Origin: Solirubrobacterales bacterium
Lineage (GTDB): Bacteria; Actinomycetota; Thermoleophilia; Solirubrobacterales; 70-9
Assembly: GCA_013694825.1 (NCBI GenBank)
Contig: JACDBR010000273.1
Span: forward strand, 1 to 8,089
Direction: 5' to 3'
Length of the DNA stretch: 8,089 nucleotides
The first letter of the stretch is position 1. Each line of letters begins with the position of its first letter. Under the pieces are notes generated by a model. It did no database searches. It had not been told where the DNA came from and worked only from the letters and a program-made list of their open reading frames with translations. Positions 1 through 6,606 of this stretch are shown in pieces. Position numbers and translations under genes: made by a program.

Positions 1-105
1 GACGAGGACACCCTCGACAAGGTCTGTCCGGAGAGCCTCGACGCCGTCGGCGAGCCCGCGGTGCAGGTGATCGAGGGGCTCGGGGACCCGGTCGGCTCCC
101 GCTAG
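1..105 (+). CDS. 3' end of an unrecognised gene upstream of ispH
   Basis: An open frame enters from the left edge in frame 1 and stops at TAG 103-105, giving 34 residues that begin DEDTLDKVCPESLDAVGEP and end GDPVGSR. The third codon positions are almost all G or C, which the other frames do not match, so I take this as real coding sequence. The tail is acidic with one cysteine. I do not recognise the family. Exonuclease VII small subunit is a frequent neighbour of ispH, but this tail does not look like it. The gene ends nine bases before the ispH GTG, so the two may share a transcript, although ispH also seems to have its own promoter overlapping this stop codon. Confidence 0.6.
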   Translation, partial: DEDTLDKVCPESLDAVGEPAVQVIEGLGDPVGSR

Positions 106-115
106 CCTGAAAGCG
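103..115 (+). promoter_or_regulatory. Candidate leaderless promoter of ispH (-10 TAGCCT)
   Basis: TAGCCT (103-108) fits the actinobacterial TANNNT -10 pattern and lies six bases before the GTG start at 115. Transcription would therefore begin at or next to the start codon. No Shine-Dalgarno sequence precedes the GTG and no good -35 is visible. The TAG is also the stop codon of the upstream gene, so part of the match is forced by that. Confidence 0.35.
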
Positions 116-1086
116 TGACCACACGCGTAAGAACCGGCCCGAAGCGAGTCCTGCTCGCCGCTCCGCGCGGCTACTGCGCCGGCGTCGATCGCGCCGTGGA
201 GACCGTCGAGAAGGCGCTCGACCTCTACGACGCGCCGGTCTACGTGCGCAAGGAGATCGTCCACAACAAGCACGTGGTCGAGCAGCTCTCCGAGCGCGGC
301 GCCGTCTTCGTCGACGACGAGAACGAGGTGCCCGAGGGCGAGCTCGTGGTCTTCTCGGCCCACGGCGTCTCGCCGGCGGTGCACGAGAACTCCGCCGCCC
401 GCAATCTGCGCACGATCGACGCCACCTGTCCGCTCGTCACGAAGGTCCACGTCGAGGCCCGCCGCTTCGCCGAGCAGGGCTACACGATCATCATGATCGG
501 CCACTCCGGGCACGAGGAGGTCGAGGGCACGATGGGCGAGGCCCCCCACGCGATCACCCTGGTCGAGACCGAAGCCGACGTCGACTCGCTCGAGATCGCC
601 GATCCCGAGCGGATCGCCTTTATCACCCAGACGACGCTCTCGGTCGACGAAACCACCGGGATCATCGCCCGGCTTCGCGAGCGCTTCCCGAAGATCGTCT
701 CCTCGAAGTCCGACGACATCTGTTACGCGACGACCAATCGCCAGATCGCGGTCAAGCAGCTCGCCACCGAATGCGAGCTCGTGCTGGTGATCGGCTCGAC
801 CAACTCCTCGAACTCCAATCGGCTGGTCGAGGTCGCCCGCGAGCAAGGCGCCGCCTCGCACCTGCTCGACAGCGCCGGCCAGGTGCGCGAGCAGTGGCTC
901 GAGGACGTCGAGACCGTCGGCATCACCTCAGGCGCGAGTGCGCCCGAGGAGCTTGTCAGCGCCCTCGTCGACTACTTCCGAGAGCGTGGCGCCGAGGAGG
1001 TCTCGGAGCTTCGGACCGTCCACGAGGACGTGCGCTTCATGCTGCCGAAGAAGATCCGCACCGAGCTCGCCGCGGCCGGCGCGTAG
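115..1086 (+). CDS. ispH: 4-hydroxy-3-methylbut-2-enyl diphosphate reductase (IspH/LytB)
   Basis: Last enzyme of the cytoplasmic MEP pathway: it reduces HMBPP to isopentenyl and dimethylallyl diphosphate using a 4Fe-4S cluster. The 323-residue length is normal. The three cluster cysteines are present: C21 (GYCAGV), C105 (DATCP) and C203 ([11 protein letters not shown]). Substrate-site signatures are also in place: H50 in IVHNKHVV, H83 in SAHGVS, H133 and the proton-donor glutamate E135 in [16 protein letters not shown] (171-176), TNSSNSNRL (229-237) and TSGASAPEE near the C-terminus. The start is GTG at 115. It has no Shine-Dalgarno sequence but sits six bases after a TAGCCT -10 box, which suggests a leaderless message. 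The N-terminus before the first motif (about 18 residues) is the usual length. The enzyme needs Fe-S clusters, which the SUF genes further along the window would help supply. Confidence 0.97.
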   Translation: MTTRVRTGPKRVLLAAPRGYCAGVDRAVETVEKALDLYDAPVYVRKEIVHNKHVVEQLSERGAVFVDDENEVPEGELVVFSAHGVSPAVHENSAARNLRTIDATCPLVTKVHVEARRFAEQGYTIIMIGHSGHEEVEGTMGEAPHAITLVETEADVDSLEIADPERIAFITQTTLSVDETTGIIARLRERFPKIVSSKSDDICYATTNRQIAVKQLATECELVLVIGSTNSSNSNRLVEVAREQGAASHLLDSAGQVREQWLEDVETVGITSGASAPEELVSALVDYFRERGAEEVSELRTVHEDVRFMLPKKIRTELAAAGA

Positions 1087-1155
1087 CCGACTCTTTCTGA
1101 ACCGCGTCTCGCTGCGGGCCGCGGGCCTCACTCCGGCTGGCGATTGCTTCTGCGT

Positions 1156-1383
1156 TCAGGCCGGGCAGAGCCGGCCGGTCGTCGCTGACCACCTCGGCGC
1201 CATCGGCCGGATGTGCCGTCTGAAGGTGAAGGCGTGTTGCGTCGGGCCGTTCGCTCTCAGGCGAGCCTGGTCGGGGCGCGCGTGCACCGGCGCGAGCGCC
1301 GCCATGAAGTCGTCCAGCAGCGGTGCATCGAGAGGCTCGCGGGCGAGCGCGAGGTTGACCTGGGCGAGGTGAGCGCTCGACAC
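1156..1383 (-). pseudogene. DUF3291 protein with a large internal deletion
   Basis: A 75-residue frame starts at GTG 1383 and stops at 1156. Residues 1-35 (SSAHLAQVNLALAREPLD, then APLLDDFMAALAPVHA) look like the N-terminus of the DUF3291 family. Residues about 40-55 (ARLRANGPTQHAFTFRR) look like that family's C-terminal end, which typically reads LRxHGPTPxAFTF. As I recall the family, members are about 150 residues long, so the central half, with the usual GFVWRLQ and NMSVWES segments, appears to be missing and the two ends are joined in frame. The last 20 or so residues read past the normal end. The gene starts 10 bases after the DipZ-like gene and probably sits in its transcript. A TAGCAT seven bases before the GTG could also drive a leaderless message. 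The function of DUF3291 is unknown. I call it a pseudogene because most of the fold is gone, though a short product could still be made. Confidence 0.55.
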
Positions 1384-1396
1384 CGCCCAGATGCTA
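1384..1396 (-). promoter_or_regulatory. TAGCAT box before the DUF3291 remnant
   Basis: On the minus strand TAGCAT (1396 to 1391) lies seven bases before the GTG at 1383, again a TANNNT at leaderless spacing. Its TAG is the stop codon of the DipZ-like gene, so the match may be fortuitous. Confidence 0.25.
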
Positions 1397-2203
1397 CGGC
1401 AGGACGCCGGGCTCGAAGCTCACCGCCCATAGGCGAGCGCCGCCGTGCGGCTCGATTATCAGCTGGTGGCGCTCGTGGGCGGGATGGCTCGCGAGCTCGT
1501 GTAGACCCGGCCAGGCGGGCTCGAGTGACCACGCCGGCCCAGCGTCTAGTGCGACTCGAACCGTCCCGCCGCCGTCGAGCACCGCGTGCGCGCCGCCCGC
1601 CTCGTAGGCGAGCTCGATCGGCTCGCTCGTCGGCTCGCGGGGCGAGCCGGATGGGAAGAGCTCCGGGCTGGGCGCGGCGAGAAGCGCGCTGGGAGCGTCT
1701 GTCGCTCGCCTCGGCTCGAGCGGCGTGGGAGCCGAGAAGCCGGGTTGAGACTCGCTGAGCGCGGCCGCGATCTCGACCTCCGTCTCGGCGTAGGCGCCCT
1801 CGCCGAAGTGCGCCCAGCGAAGCGTGCCGCCGCGGTTCCAGAGGAAGAGCGCAGGCCAGCCGCGACAACCGTAGTCGTGCCAGATCGAGTAGTTCGAGTC
1901 GTCGGCGACCGGGTGCTCGATCCCGAGCCGGCGCATCGCCTCGGTCAGCAGCCCCCGATCGGCGGTGAAGGCGAAGCGGGGCGAATGGACTCCCAGCAGC
2001 GTGAGCCCGGCCGGCTCATAGCGACCACGCCACGCGAGCAGGTACGGGAGTGCCCTGAGGCTGTTGAGTTGCGCGAGGTCGAAGAAGTGGACGAGCACGG
2101 GGCCGCGGGCGGTCAGCGCGGAGAGCGGTTTCGGCTCGTCTCCCACCCAGGTTGTGCGGGGAGGGAACGCCGGGATCGCGATGTCGGGGCGCTGCGGTCG
2201 CAT
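1394..2203 (-). CDS. DipZ-like thioredoxin-fold protein lacking both active-site cysteines
   Basis: This 269-residue protein has the two soluble modules of DipZ-type proteins and no CcdA membrane domain or signal peptide, so it is probably cytoplasmic. Residues about 20-150 are a redoxin domain: VLVHFFDLAQLNSLRALPYL (36-55), LLGVHSPRFAF (69-79), NYSIWHDYG (104-112), the cis-proline position W116-P117, and HFGEGAYAETE (132-142). DipZ relatives read TCINCLRTLPYL, whereas this protein reads AQLNSLRALPYL, so the CxxC pair is Q45 and S48. The only cysteine is C113, next to the cis-proline loop. Residues about 181-269 resemble the beta-rich C-terminal domain of DipZ. The start is ATG 2203 with GAGGA eight bases upstream. 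Thiol-disulfide exchange through CxxC is impossible, so a binding or structural role is more likely. The DUF3291 remnant follows 10 bases downstream. Confidence 0.8.
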   Translation of the reverse strand: MRPQRPDIAIPAFPPRTTWVGDEPKPLSALTARGPVLVHFFDLAQLNSLRALPYLLAWRGRYEPAGLTLLGVHSPRFAFTADRGLLTEAMRRLGIEHPVADDSNYSIWHDYGCRGWPALFLWNRGGTLRWAHFGEGAYAETEVEIAAALSESQPGFSAPTPLEPRRATDAPSALLAAPSPELFPSGSPREPTSEPIELAYEAGGAHAVLDGGGTVRVALDAGPAWSLEPAWPGLHELASHPAHERHQLIIEPHGGARLWAVSFEPGVLP

Positions 2204-2230
2204 CGCGCCAATCCTCGCAACTGCGGCGCG

Positions 2231-2238
2231 ACTATCCT
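2231..2238. promoter_or_regulatory. Overlapping divergent -10 boxes between the DipZ-like and small membrane genes
   Basis: The two divergent genes are only 44 bases apart. On the plus strand TATCCT (2233-2238) lies nine bases before ATG 2248, a leaderless arrangement. On the minus strand GATAGT (2236 to 2231) would give a short leader of about 20 bases carrying the GAGGA ribosome site of the DipZ-like gene. The boxes overlap, so the two polymerases could not bind together. No clear -35 is visible on either side. Confidence 0.35.
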
Positions 2239-2247
2239 GGCGCTGCC

Positions 2248-2400
2248 ATGCGGCGGCGACGCGAGCTCGTGATCGGAATCCTGCTGGGACTCGTGCTCGG
2301 CCTGGCGCTCGTCGCCGTCTTCGTCTTCGTCTTCAGTGGCGAGACCGTCGACGCCCCGCAGCTCAACCAGGGCGAGGCGCCGGCCGGCCAAGAGCCTTGA
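2248..2400 (+). CDS. Small single-pass membrane protein (50 residues)
   Basis: ATG 2248 opens a 50-residue product: a basic start (MRRRRE), one long hydrophobic helix (about residues 7-29) rich in Leu, Val and Gly, then a polar Pro/Gln/Glu tail ending APAGQEP. The positive-inside rule puts the N-terminus in the cytoplasm and the tail outside. It has no Shine-Dalgarno sequence and follows a TATCCT box by nine bases. The third codon positions are strongly G/C, which supports coding. I recall longer actinobacterial proteins with this type of N-terminus and an extracytoplasmic domain next to 'fenitrothion hydrolase' genes, so this may be a shortened version. The frame continues without a break after the TGA (2398-2400) into the next gene. 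Function unknown. Confidence 0.6.
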   Translation: MRRRRELVIGILLGLVLGLALVAVFVFVFSGETVDAPQLNQGEAPAGQEP

Positions 2401-3126
2401 GCCGGGACCCACGCCCACAAGCCCAAGCGGCGGGTTGAGGCCCCGTTCCTAGACTCCGGCCGGAAGGTCTTCTCCGGACTGACCGACTGGGCCAGCGTCC
2501 CGGGCTCGATCGCGCTCGTCCTGGCGATCATCGGTGGCACCGCCTACGACGGCGCCTCGGAGGGCCTGCTGGCCGTGCCGATCGACGGGCTCGTCGGGGC
2601 GCTCGATGGCCCGCTCGGCGTTTCGTGGGGCACGCGCCTGGCGGCGACCGTCTTCCTGCTGGCAACGATCGGGTTCGTCAGCGCTCTCTTCTGGGCCGGG
2701 ATCGCCGGCATGCGAAGCGTTGAGGACCGGTTCTCGACTCGCGAGCTTGCGCAGCGCTTCATCCACAGCTTCGTGCCGATCGCGCTCGGCTATCTCGTCG
2801 CCCACTACTTCAGTTACGTCGTCTTCCTCGAGCAGGCGCAGTTCGGCTTCCTGCTCTCCGACCCACTCGGCACCGGCTCGACCGACCTCTTCGGCACCGC
2901 CAGCATCGGAATCGACTACGCGGTGCTCGGCGCCGATCCGATCTGGTGGGTGCAGGGCTGCTCGCTGGTGCTCGGCCACATGATCGCGCTCGTCCTCGGC
3001 CACGATCGCGCCCTGGCGCTCTTCGGCGACTCGCAGACCGCGACCCGCTCTCAGTATTGGATGCTCGCCTTGATGGTCGGGTTCACCTACCTCGGCCTCT
3101 ACCTGCTCTCCGTCGCCAACGGCTGA
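2401..3126 (+). pseudogene. C-terminal half of a 'fenitrothion hydrolase'-type polytopic membrane protein, no start codon
   Basis: From the codon after TGA 2400 to TGA 3124-3126 the frame is open for 241 residues, with G/C-rich third positions throughout. It matches the C-terminal half of the multi-pass membrane family that actinobacterial annotation calls 'fenitrothion hydrolase', a label I would not take as proven activity. Recognisable stretches are GTAYDGASEG, FIHSFVPIALGYLVAHYFS, SDPLGTGSTDLFGTA, LGHMIALVLGHDRALALFG and ATRSQYWMLALMVGFTYLGL, with about five membrane helices and several helix-borne histidines. Full-length members are, from memory, around 400 residues, so the N-terminal half is absent. 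No ATG, GTG or TTG occurs in frame before GTG 2575, which has GGAGGG ten bases upstream. If translated, the product would be the 183 residues from 2575-3126. It could be a decayed gene, a deletion fusion with the small gene upstream, or an assembly error. Confidence 0.65.
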
Positions 3127-3156
3127 GGAGGTCCCCGAGTCAGCCACCGGCGCGGG

Positions 3157-3174
3157 TATTCTCGGGCGCTTATG
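3157..3174 (+). promoter_or_regulatory. Candidate leaderless promoter (-10 TATTCT)
   Basis: TATTCT (3157-3162) lies nine bases before ATG 3172. The spacing would put the transcript start two or three bases before that ATG. No Shine-Dalgarno sequence or clear -35 is present. Confidence 0.4.
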
Positions 3175-3219
3175 GACCCGCTCGCGACCAGCCATCTCCG
3201 AGCCCTCGAACCGCGATGA
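3172..3219 (+). CDS. 15-codon leader peptide coupled to the downstream membrane protein
   Basis: ATG 3172 opens a short frame, MDPLATSHLRALEPR, ending at TGA 3217-3219. The TGA overlaps the ATG of the next gene (3216-3218) as ATGA, the classic termination-reinitiation junction. The short frame starts at leaderless distance from TATTCT, and the downstream ATG has no ribosome-binding site of its own, so reading the leader would explain how the next gene is translated. No run of a single amino acid suggests attenuation. It is an inference from layout; the peptide itself need not have a function. Confidence 0.4.
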   Translation: MDPLATSHLRALEPR

Positions 3220-3389
3220 GCGGCCTGCTGCCGCTCGCCCACCTCGGCTCCGACCACTGGTATGCGTTTGCGCTCTACCTCGCCCCGGTCGCGATCGTCG
3301 TGATCGCGATCCTCAGCAGCGCGATTCGCCAGCGCCGCGAGGCGGCTGAGGCCGAGCGCGGTAGGCGCCCCTCACCGCCAGAGGCCTAG
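3216..3389 (+). CDS. Small membrane protein (57 residues)
   Basis: ATG 3216 gives MSGLLPLAHLGSDHWYAFAL, a hydrophobic helix at about residues 15-36 (YAFALYLAPVAIVVIAILSS), then a basic, charged tail (RQRREAAEAERGRR). This predicts one membrane helix with the N-terminus outside. The N-terminal PLAH...HW motif resembles short actinobacterial membrane proteins that I recall near copper, cytochrome oxidase or 'fenitrothion hydrolase' genes. Two histidines outside the membrane could bind metal, but that is speculation. The upstream neighbour supports the association. The start was chosen for the ATGA overlap with the leader peptide and because the hydrophobic protein begins there. Its stop is five bases from the convergent sufD stop. 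Function unknown. Confidence 0.6.
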   Translation: MSGLLPLAHLGSDHWYAFALYLAPVAIVVIAILSSAIRQRREAAEAERGRRPSPPEA

Positions 3390-3394
3390 CCGCT

Positions 3395-4588
3395 CTACTT
3401 GGTAGTCGCGAGCAGCTGATCGAGCCGAGTCTCGAGCCGCTCCGCCAGAAGCTCGCGGATCGGGCCCTCGCTGGCGCGCTCGACGAGCTCCTGCAGGAAG
3501 CCGCCGATCACGAGGCCCTTCGCGTCGCCGTCGTCCATGCCCCGCGAGCGCAGGTAGAAGAGCTGATCGGGATCGACCTGAGCGATCGCCGCGGCGTGGG
3601 TGCAGCGCACGTCGTCGGCGAGAATCTCAAGCCCGGGGATCGCGTCGGCATGAGCGGTCGGCGAGAGCAGCAGGTTGCGGCTCTCCTGGAAGGCGTCGGT
3701 GCGCTGGGCGCCGCGGTCGACCTCGATCATCCCGCGCCAGACCGAGGTGGAGCGCTCGGCGAGCACGCCGCGGAAGGCGAGGTCCGAGCTGGTGTCCTCG
3801 GCCGAGTGCTCTTGCGTCGTGTCGTAGTCGAGGTGCTGGCTGCCGCCGCCGGCCATCGCGCCGGTCACCTTGGCGCTGGCGCCGCGCCCGACCAAGCGCG
3901 TCTCCATCCGCACCTTGCCGCGCTCCGAGCCGAAGCCGAGCGCCACCCATTCGAGCGAGGCGTCGCGATCGACCGACGCACGCTGCGTGGCGAAAGCCCA
4001 GGTGCGCTCGGAGAGGTCCTGTTGGCAGACGTAGCGAAGCGTCGCCGCGGGGCCGACGAAGAGCTCGACGACGCCGTTGAACAGGCCAGCCCCCTCCGAG
4101 GAGTAGCGCTCCCAGACCTCGGCCTCGGCGCCCTCCTCGACGATCACGACCGTGCGCCAGTTGACGGCGCTGTCCTCGCCGCTCTGGCCGACCTCGACCT
4201 GGACAGGCTCGTCGAGCCGCCGGCCGCGCGGGACGTAGACGAAGAGGCCGTCGTGCAGGCCGGCCTCGTTTAGGGCGACGAAGGGATCGTCGACCTCGAC
4301 AAGCGAGCCCATGCGCTCGCGCAGCAGCTCACCGTGTGTCTCGAAGGCATCGGCCAGGGCCATCACGACGACGCCACCCTCTCCGTCGGCCTCGATCCCC
4401 TCGACGCTGGCGCGCTCCTCGCTGAACGAGGCCGGCTCGAAGTCGCTCAAGTCGGTGAACTCCCAGCCCTTGGTCTTTCGGGTCGGCAGCTCGAGCTCAG
4501 CCGCCAAAGAGGCGCCTCGCCGGCGCCTCTCGATGAGCCATCCCGGCTCGGCCGTCGCCGGTGCGACGGTCTCCGCGGGACTAGCCAA
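3395..4588 (-). CDS. sufD: Fe-S cluster assembly protein SufD
   Basis: SufD partners SufB and SufC in the cytoplasmic SufBC2D scaffold that assembles Fe-S clusters from persulfide sulfur. The 397 residues are close to the family length. The N-terminal helical part carries [14 protein letters not shown] (37-50). The middle is the right-handed beta-helix. The C-terminal part has [20 protein letters not shown] (327-346), where C329 and H331 match E. coli C358 and H360, the histidine at the SufB-SufD interface; [13 protein letters not shown] follows. The start is TTG 4588, which overlaps the sufB end by eight bases. GGAGGGG (4599 to 4593) lies four bases upstream and no better in-frame start follows, so translation is coupled to sufB. 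sufC does not follow: the next gene is convergent. Confidence 0.93.
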   Translation of the reverse strand: MASPAETVAPATAEPGWLIERRRRGASLAAELELPTRKTKGWEFTDLSDFEPASFSEERASVEGIEADGEGGVVVMALADAFETHGELLRERMGSLVEVDDPFVALNEAGLHDGLFVYVPRGRRLDEPVQVEVGQSGEDSAVNWRTVVIVEEGAEAEVWERYSSEGAGLFNGVVELFVGPAATLRYVCQQDLSERTWAFATQRASVDRDASLEWVALGFGSERGKVRMETRLVGRGASAKVTGAMAGGGSQHLDYDTTQEHSAEDTSSDLAFRGVLAERSTSVWRGMIEVDRGAQRTDAFQESRNLLLSPTAHADAIPGLEILADDVRCTHAAAIAQVDPDQLFYLRSRGMDDGDAKGLVIGGFLQELVERASEGPIRELLAERLETRLDQLLATTK

Positions 4589-6056
4589 TCGACCCCTCCA
4601 TCTGCAGCTCGATCAGCCGGTTGAGCTCGACCGCGTACTCCATCGGCAGCTCCTTGGTGATCGGCTCGATGAAGCCGTTGACGATCATCTTCGAGGCCTC
4701 TTCCTCGTCGAGGCCGCGCGACTGCAGGTAGAAGAGCTGCTCCTCGCCGACCTTCGAGACCGATGCCTCGTGACCGATGTTGGCGTCGTTCTCGTCGATC
4801 CGGATCGTCGGATACGTGTCCGAGCGCGAGCTTTCATCGAGCAGCAGAGCGTCGCAGACTACCTTCGACTTCGCCTCGCTGGCCCCCTTTGCGACCTCGA
4901 GCAGGCCGCGGTAGGTGGCGCGGCCGCCGTCCTTGGAGATCGACTTGGAGAAGATCGACGAGGTCGTGCGCGGGGCGCCGTGAATGATCTTGCCGCCGGC
5001 GTCCTGGTGCTGGCCCTTGCCCGCGAAGGCGATCGAGAGGATCTCGCCGTGGGCCTCCTCGCCCAGCAGGTAGATCGACGGGTACTTCATCGTCAGCTTC
5101 GATCCCAGATTGCAGTCGACCCACTCCATCGTCGCCCGCTCGTGGGCTACGGCCCGCTTGGTGACGAGGTTGAAGACGTTCTGCGACCAGTTCTGGACCG
5201 TCGTGTAGCGGACCCGCGCGCCTGGCTTGGCGACGATCTCGACGACGGCCGAGTGCAGCGAGTCGGTCGTGTAGACCGGCGCCGTGCAGCCCTCGATGTA
5301 ATGAACGTCTGAGCCCTCCTCGGCGATGATCAAGGTGCGCTCGAACTGGCCCATGTTCTCGGTGTTGATCCGGAAGTAGGCCTGCAACGGCATCTCGACC
5401 TTGACCCCGGCCGGCACGTAGACGAACGAGCCGCCCGACCAGACCGCGGAGTTGAGCGCCGCGAGCTTGTTGTCGTTGGGCGGGATGATCGTTGCCCAGT
5501 ACTCGCGCAGCAGCTCCTCGTGCTCGCGCAGGGCCGTGTCCATGTCGGTGAAGATGACGCCCTGGGCCTCGAGCTTCTCGTTTACCTGGTGGTAGACGAC
5601 CTCGGACTCGTACTGAGCGCCGACCCCCGACAGGAACTTGCGCTCGGCCTCGGGGATCCCGAGTCGGTCGAAAGTCTTCTTGATGTCCTCGGGGACCTCG
5701 CTCCAGTCACGGCTGTTGCGGTCGGAGGCGCGGACGAAGTAATGGATGTCATCCCAGTCGATCTGATCGAGGTCGCCGCCCCACTTCGGCGTCGGGCGCG
5801 ACATGAAGTGATCGAACGCCTTGAGCCGGAACTCGCGCATCCAGACGGGCTCCTGCTTGTAGTCGGAGATCGACTCGACGACCTGCCTGGAGAGCCCCTT
5901 CGGCGCCTTGTAGGCATAGCCGGTCTCGGGATCGTGGAAGCCGAAGCGCTCCTCGTAGTCGCCGCCGATCTCCTTCAGCGCCGACTCGGCCTCGGTCAGC
6001 TGCTTGCCAGACGGGGAGAGTGGGGGGGTCGCGATCTGAGTCTCGGGAGTCGCCAT
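4581..6056 (-). CDS. sufB: Fe-S cluster assembly scaffold SufB
   Basis: Core subunit of the SufBC2D scaffold: it receives sulfur and builds the nascent Fe-S cluster. The 491-residue length is normal. Family signatures run throughout: [16 protein letters not shown] (69-84), [41 protein letters not shown] (202-221), [20 protein letters not shown] with C257 (E. coli C254), [25 protein letters not shown], and [11 protein letters not shown] with C401. [17 protein letters not shown] carries E430. The 29-residue distance from C401 to E430 equals that between E. coli C405 and E434, so the assembly site looks intact. ATG 6056 lies six bases after the Rieske stop, with AGGA five bases upstream. It overlaps sufD by eight bases, so the three genes form a tight operon. 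Confidence 0.97.
   Translation of the reverse strand: MATPETQIATPPLSPSGKQLTEAESALKEIGGDYEERFGFHDPETGYAYKAPKGLSRQVVESISDYKQEPVWMREFRLKAFDHFMSRPTPKWGGDLDQIDWDDIHYFVRASDRNSRDWSEVPEDIKKTFDRLGIPEAERKFLSGVGAQYESEVVYHQVNEKLEAQGVIFTDMDTALREHEELLREYWATIIPPNDNKLAALNSAVWSGGSFVYVPAGVKVEMPLQAYFRINTENMGQFERTLIIAEEGSDVHYIEGCTAPVYTTDSLHSAVVEIVAKPGARVRYTTVQNWSQNVFNLVTKRAVAHERATMEWVDCNLGSKLTMKYPSIYLLGEEAHGEILSIAFAGKGQHQDAGGKIIHGAPRTTSSIFSKSISKDGGRATYRGLLEVAKGASEAKSKVVCDALLLDESSRSDTYPTIRIDENDANIGHEASVSKVGEEQLFYLQSRGLDEEEASKMIVNGFIEPITKELPMEYAVELNRLIELQMEGSIG
4589..4599 (-). promoter_or_regulatory. Ribosome-binding site that fixes the TTG start of sufD
   Basis: GGAGGGG (4599 to 4593) inside the last codons of sufB lies four bases before TTG 4588. 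There is no ATG or GTG nearby in the sufD frame, so this site supports the TTG start and the sufB-sufD coupling. Confidence 0.6.
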
Positions 6057-6062
6057 GTCGTC

Positions 6063-6434
6063 CTAAACCTCCAGCTTCACTTGGCCGTCCTCGACGCGGA
6101 CGGAAAAAGTCTCGACGGGCCTGAACGCCGGTAGTGATCTCGGGCGGCCCGTTCGCAGGTCGAAGGACGAGCCGTGACGCGGACACTCCACGATACAGGA
6201 GGCCGAGTCGAACTCCCCCTCGGCGAGTGGCCCGTCGTCGTGCGAGCAGCGGTCCTCGATCGCCATCAGCTCGCCGCCCTCGCAGCGGAAGACGCCGACC
6301 TTGCGAGACCCCGGCGTCTCGACGATCCGCATCTCGCCGGCGGCCAGCTCCTCGTCGCTGCAAACCGTGATCGTGTCCGCCAAATTCGCTTCCTTCGTGG
6401 GGGCGAGCGCGGCCCCGATCGCATTTCCTAGCAT
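6063..6434 (-). CDS. Rieske-type 2Fe-2S ferredoxin of the SUF operon
   Basis: A small soluble Rieske protein, 123 residues from ATG 6434. Both cluster boxes are present: C63-S-H65 (RCSHDDGPLAEGEF) and C84-P-R-H87 (ECPRHGSSFDLRTGRP). The end, LPAFRPVETFSVRVEDGQV, resembles the non-heme Rieske ferredoxin found within actinobacterial suf operons. It probably carries electrons in cluster assembly, but its exact role is not established. Start choice is uncertain. ATG 6434 follows a TAAAAT box by nine bases (leaderless) and adds 17 residues of low similarity. TTG 6383 has GAAGGA seven bases upstream and gives the usual family start (ADTITVCSDEEL). The same transcript could serve either. It is the first gene of the operon, six bases before sufB. 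In the Streptomyces order, as I recall it, this protein lies after sufD and before sufC. Confidence 0.9.
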   Translation of the reverse strand: MLGNAIGAALAPTKEANLADTITVCSDEELAAGEMRIVETPGSRKVGVFRCEGGELMAIEDRCSHDDGPLAEGEFDSASCIVECPRHGSSFDLRTGRPRSLPAFRPVETFSVRVEDGQVKLEV

Positions 6435-6449
6435 CCGACTCGGATTTTA
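6435..6449 (-). promoter_or_regulatory. Promoter of the Rieske-sufB-sufD operon (-10 TAAAAT)
   Basis: On the minus strand TAAAAT (6449 to 6444) is a near-consensus -10 box in very GC-rich sequence, nine bases before ATG 6434. No convincing -35 is found about 17 bases upstream. I see no SufR or IscR-type palindrome at this side. Confidence 0.5.
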
Positions 6450-6548
6450 GCGGGGGCGCCGCTCGCCACTGGACGCCGCCCCGCGCTCAGGCCCGAACCC
6501 TCGCCGTGCTCCAGCGTCCGCGGTCGGGGCGACCGGCCTCCCTCGCCC

Positions 6549-6579
6549 GAGGTTTACCGGCGTTTGCAGGTAAGACCTC
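6549..6579. other. Strong hairpin in the divergent intergenic region
   Basis: GAGGTTTACC (6549-6558) pairs with GGTAAGACCTC (6569-6579) through ten base pairs with one bulged G and a ten-base loop; GC/GC pairing inside could shorten the loop to GTTT. No U-tract follows on either strand, so it is not an intrinsic terminator. It could be a protein-binding inverted repeat or, if a promoter lies further upstream, part of the Rpf-gene leader RNA. I do not recognise a known motif. Confidence 0.45.
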
Positions 6580-6606
6580 CGAAAGCACCGCCGTGTGACC
6601 CTGCGC

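Noticed and set aside
1..105. Partial upstream gene as exonuclease VII small subunit (xseB)
   Set aside because: xseB often neighbours ispH, but the tail lacks that family's helical Glu/Leu pattern and ends GDPVGSR; identity left open.
1087..1155. Terminator after ispH
   Set aside because: The 69 bases contain GC-rich short repeats but no stem followed by a T-tract.
2398..2400. TGA as a selenocysteine codon
   Set aside because: No SECIS-like hairpin is evident just downstream, and the flanking sequence is not a selenoprotein type; homology to the membrane family starts only after the TGA.
2449..3195. Minus-strand frame of 248 residues opposite the membrane protein
   Set aside because: Its composition (Glu, Arg, Ala, Asp, Gly) is that of an antisense shadow. 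The plus strand shows clear family motifs and membrane helices.
3596..5312. Long open frames on the plus strand across sufD and sufB (225 and 333 residues)
   Set aside because: They are antisense shadows of high-GC genes. Their translations are low-complexity Arg/Ala/Leu/Asp/Val sequence with no family resemblance, while the minus strand encodes full SufD and SufB.
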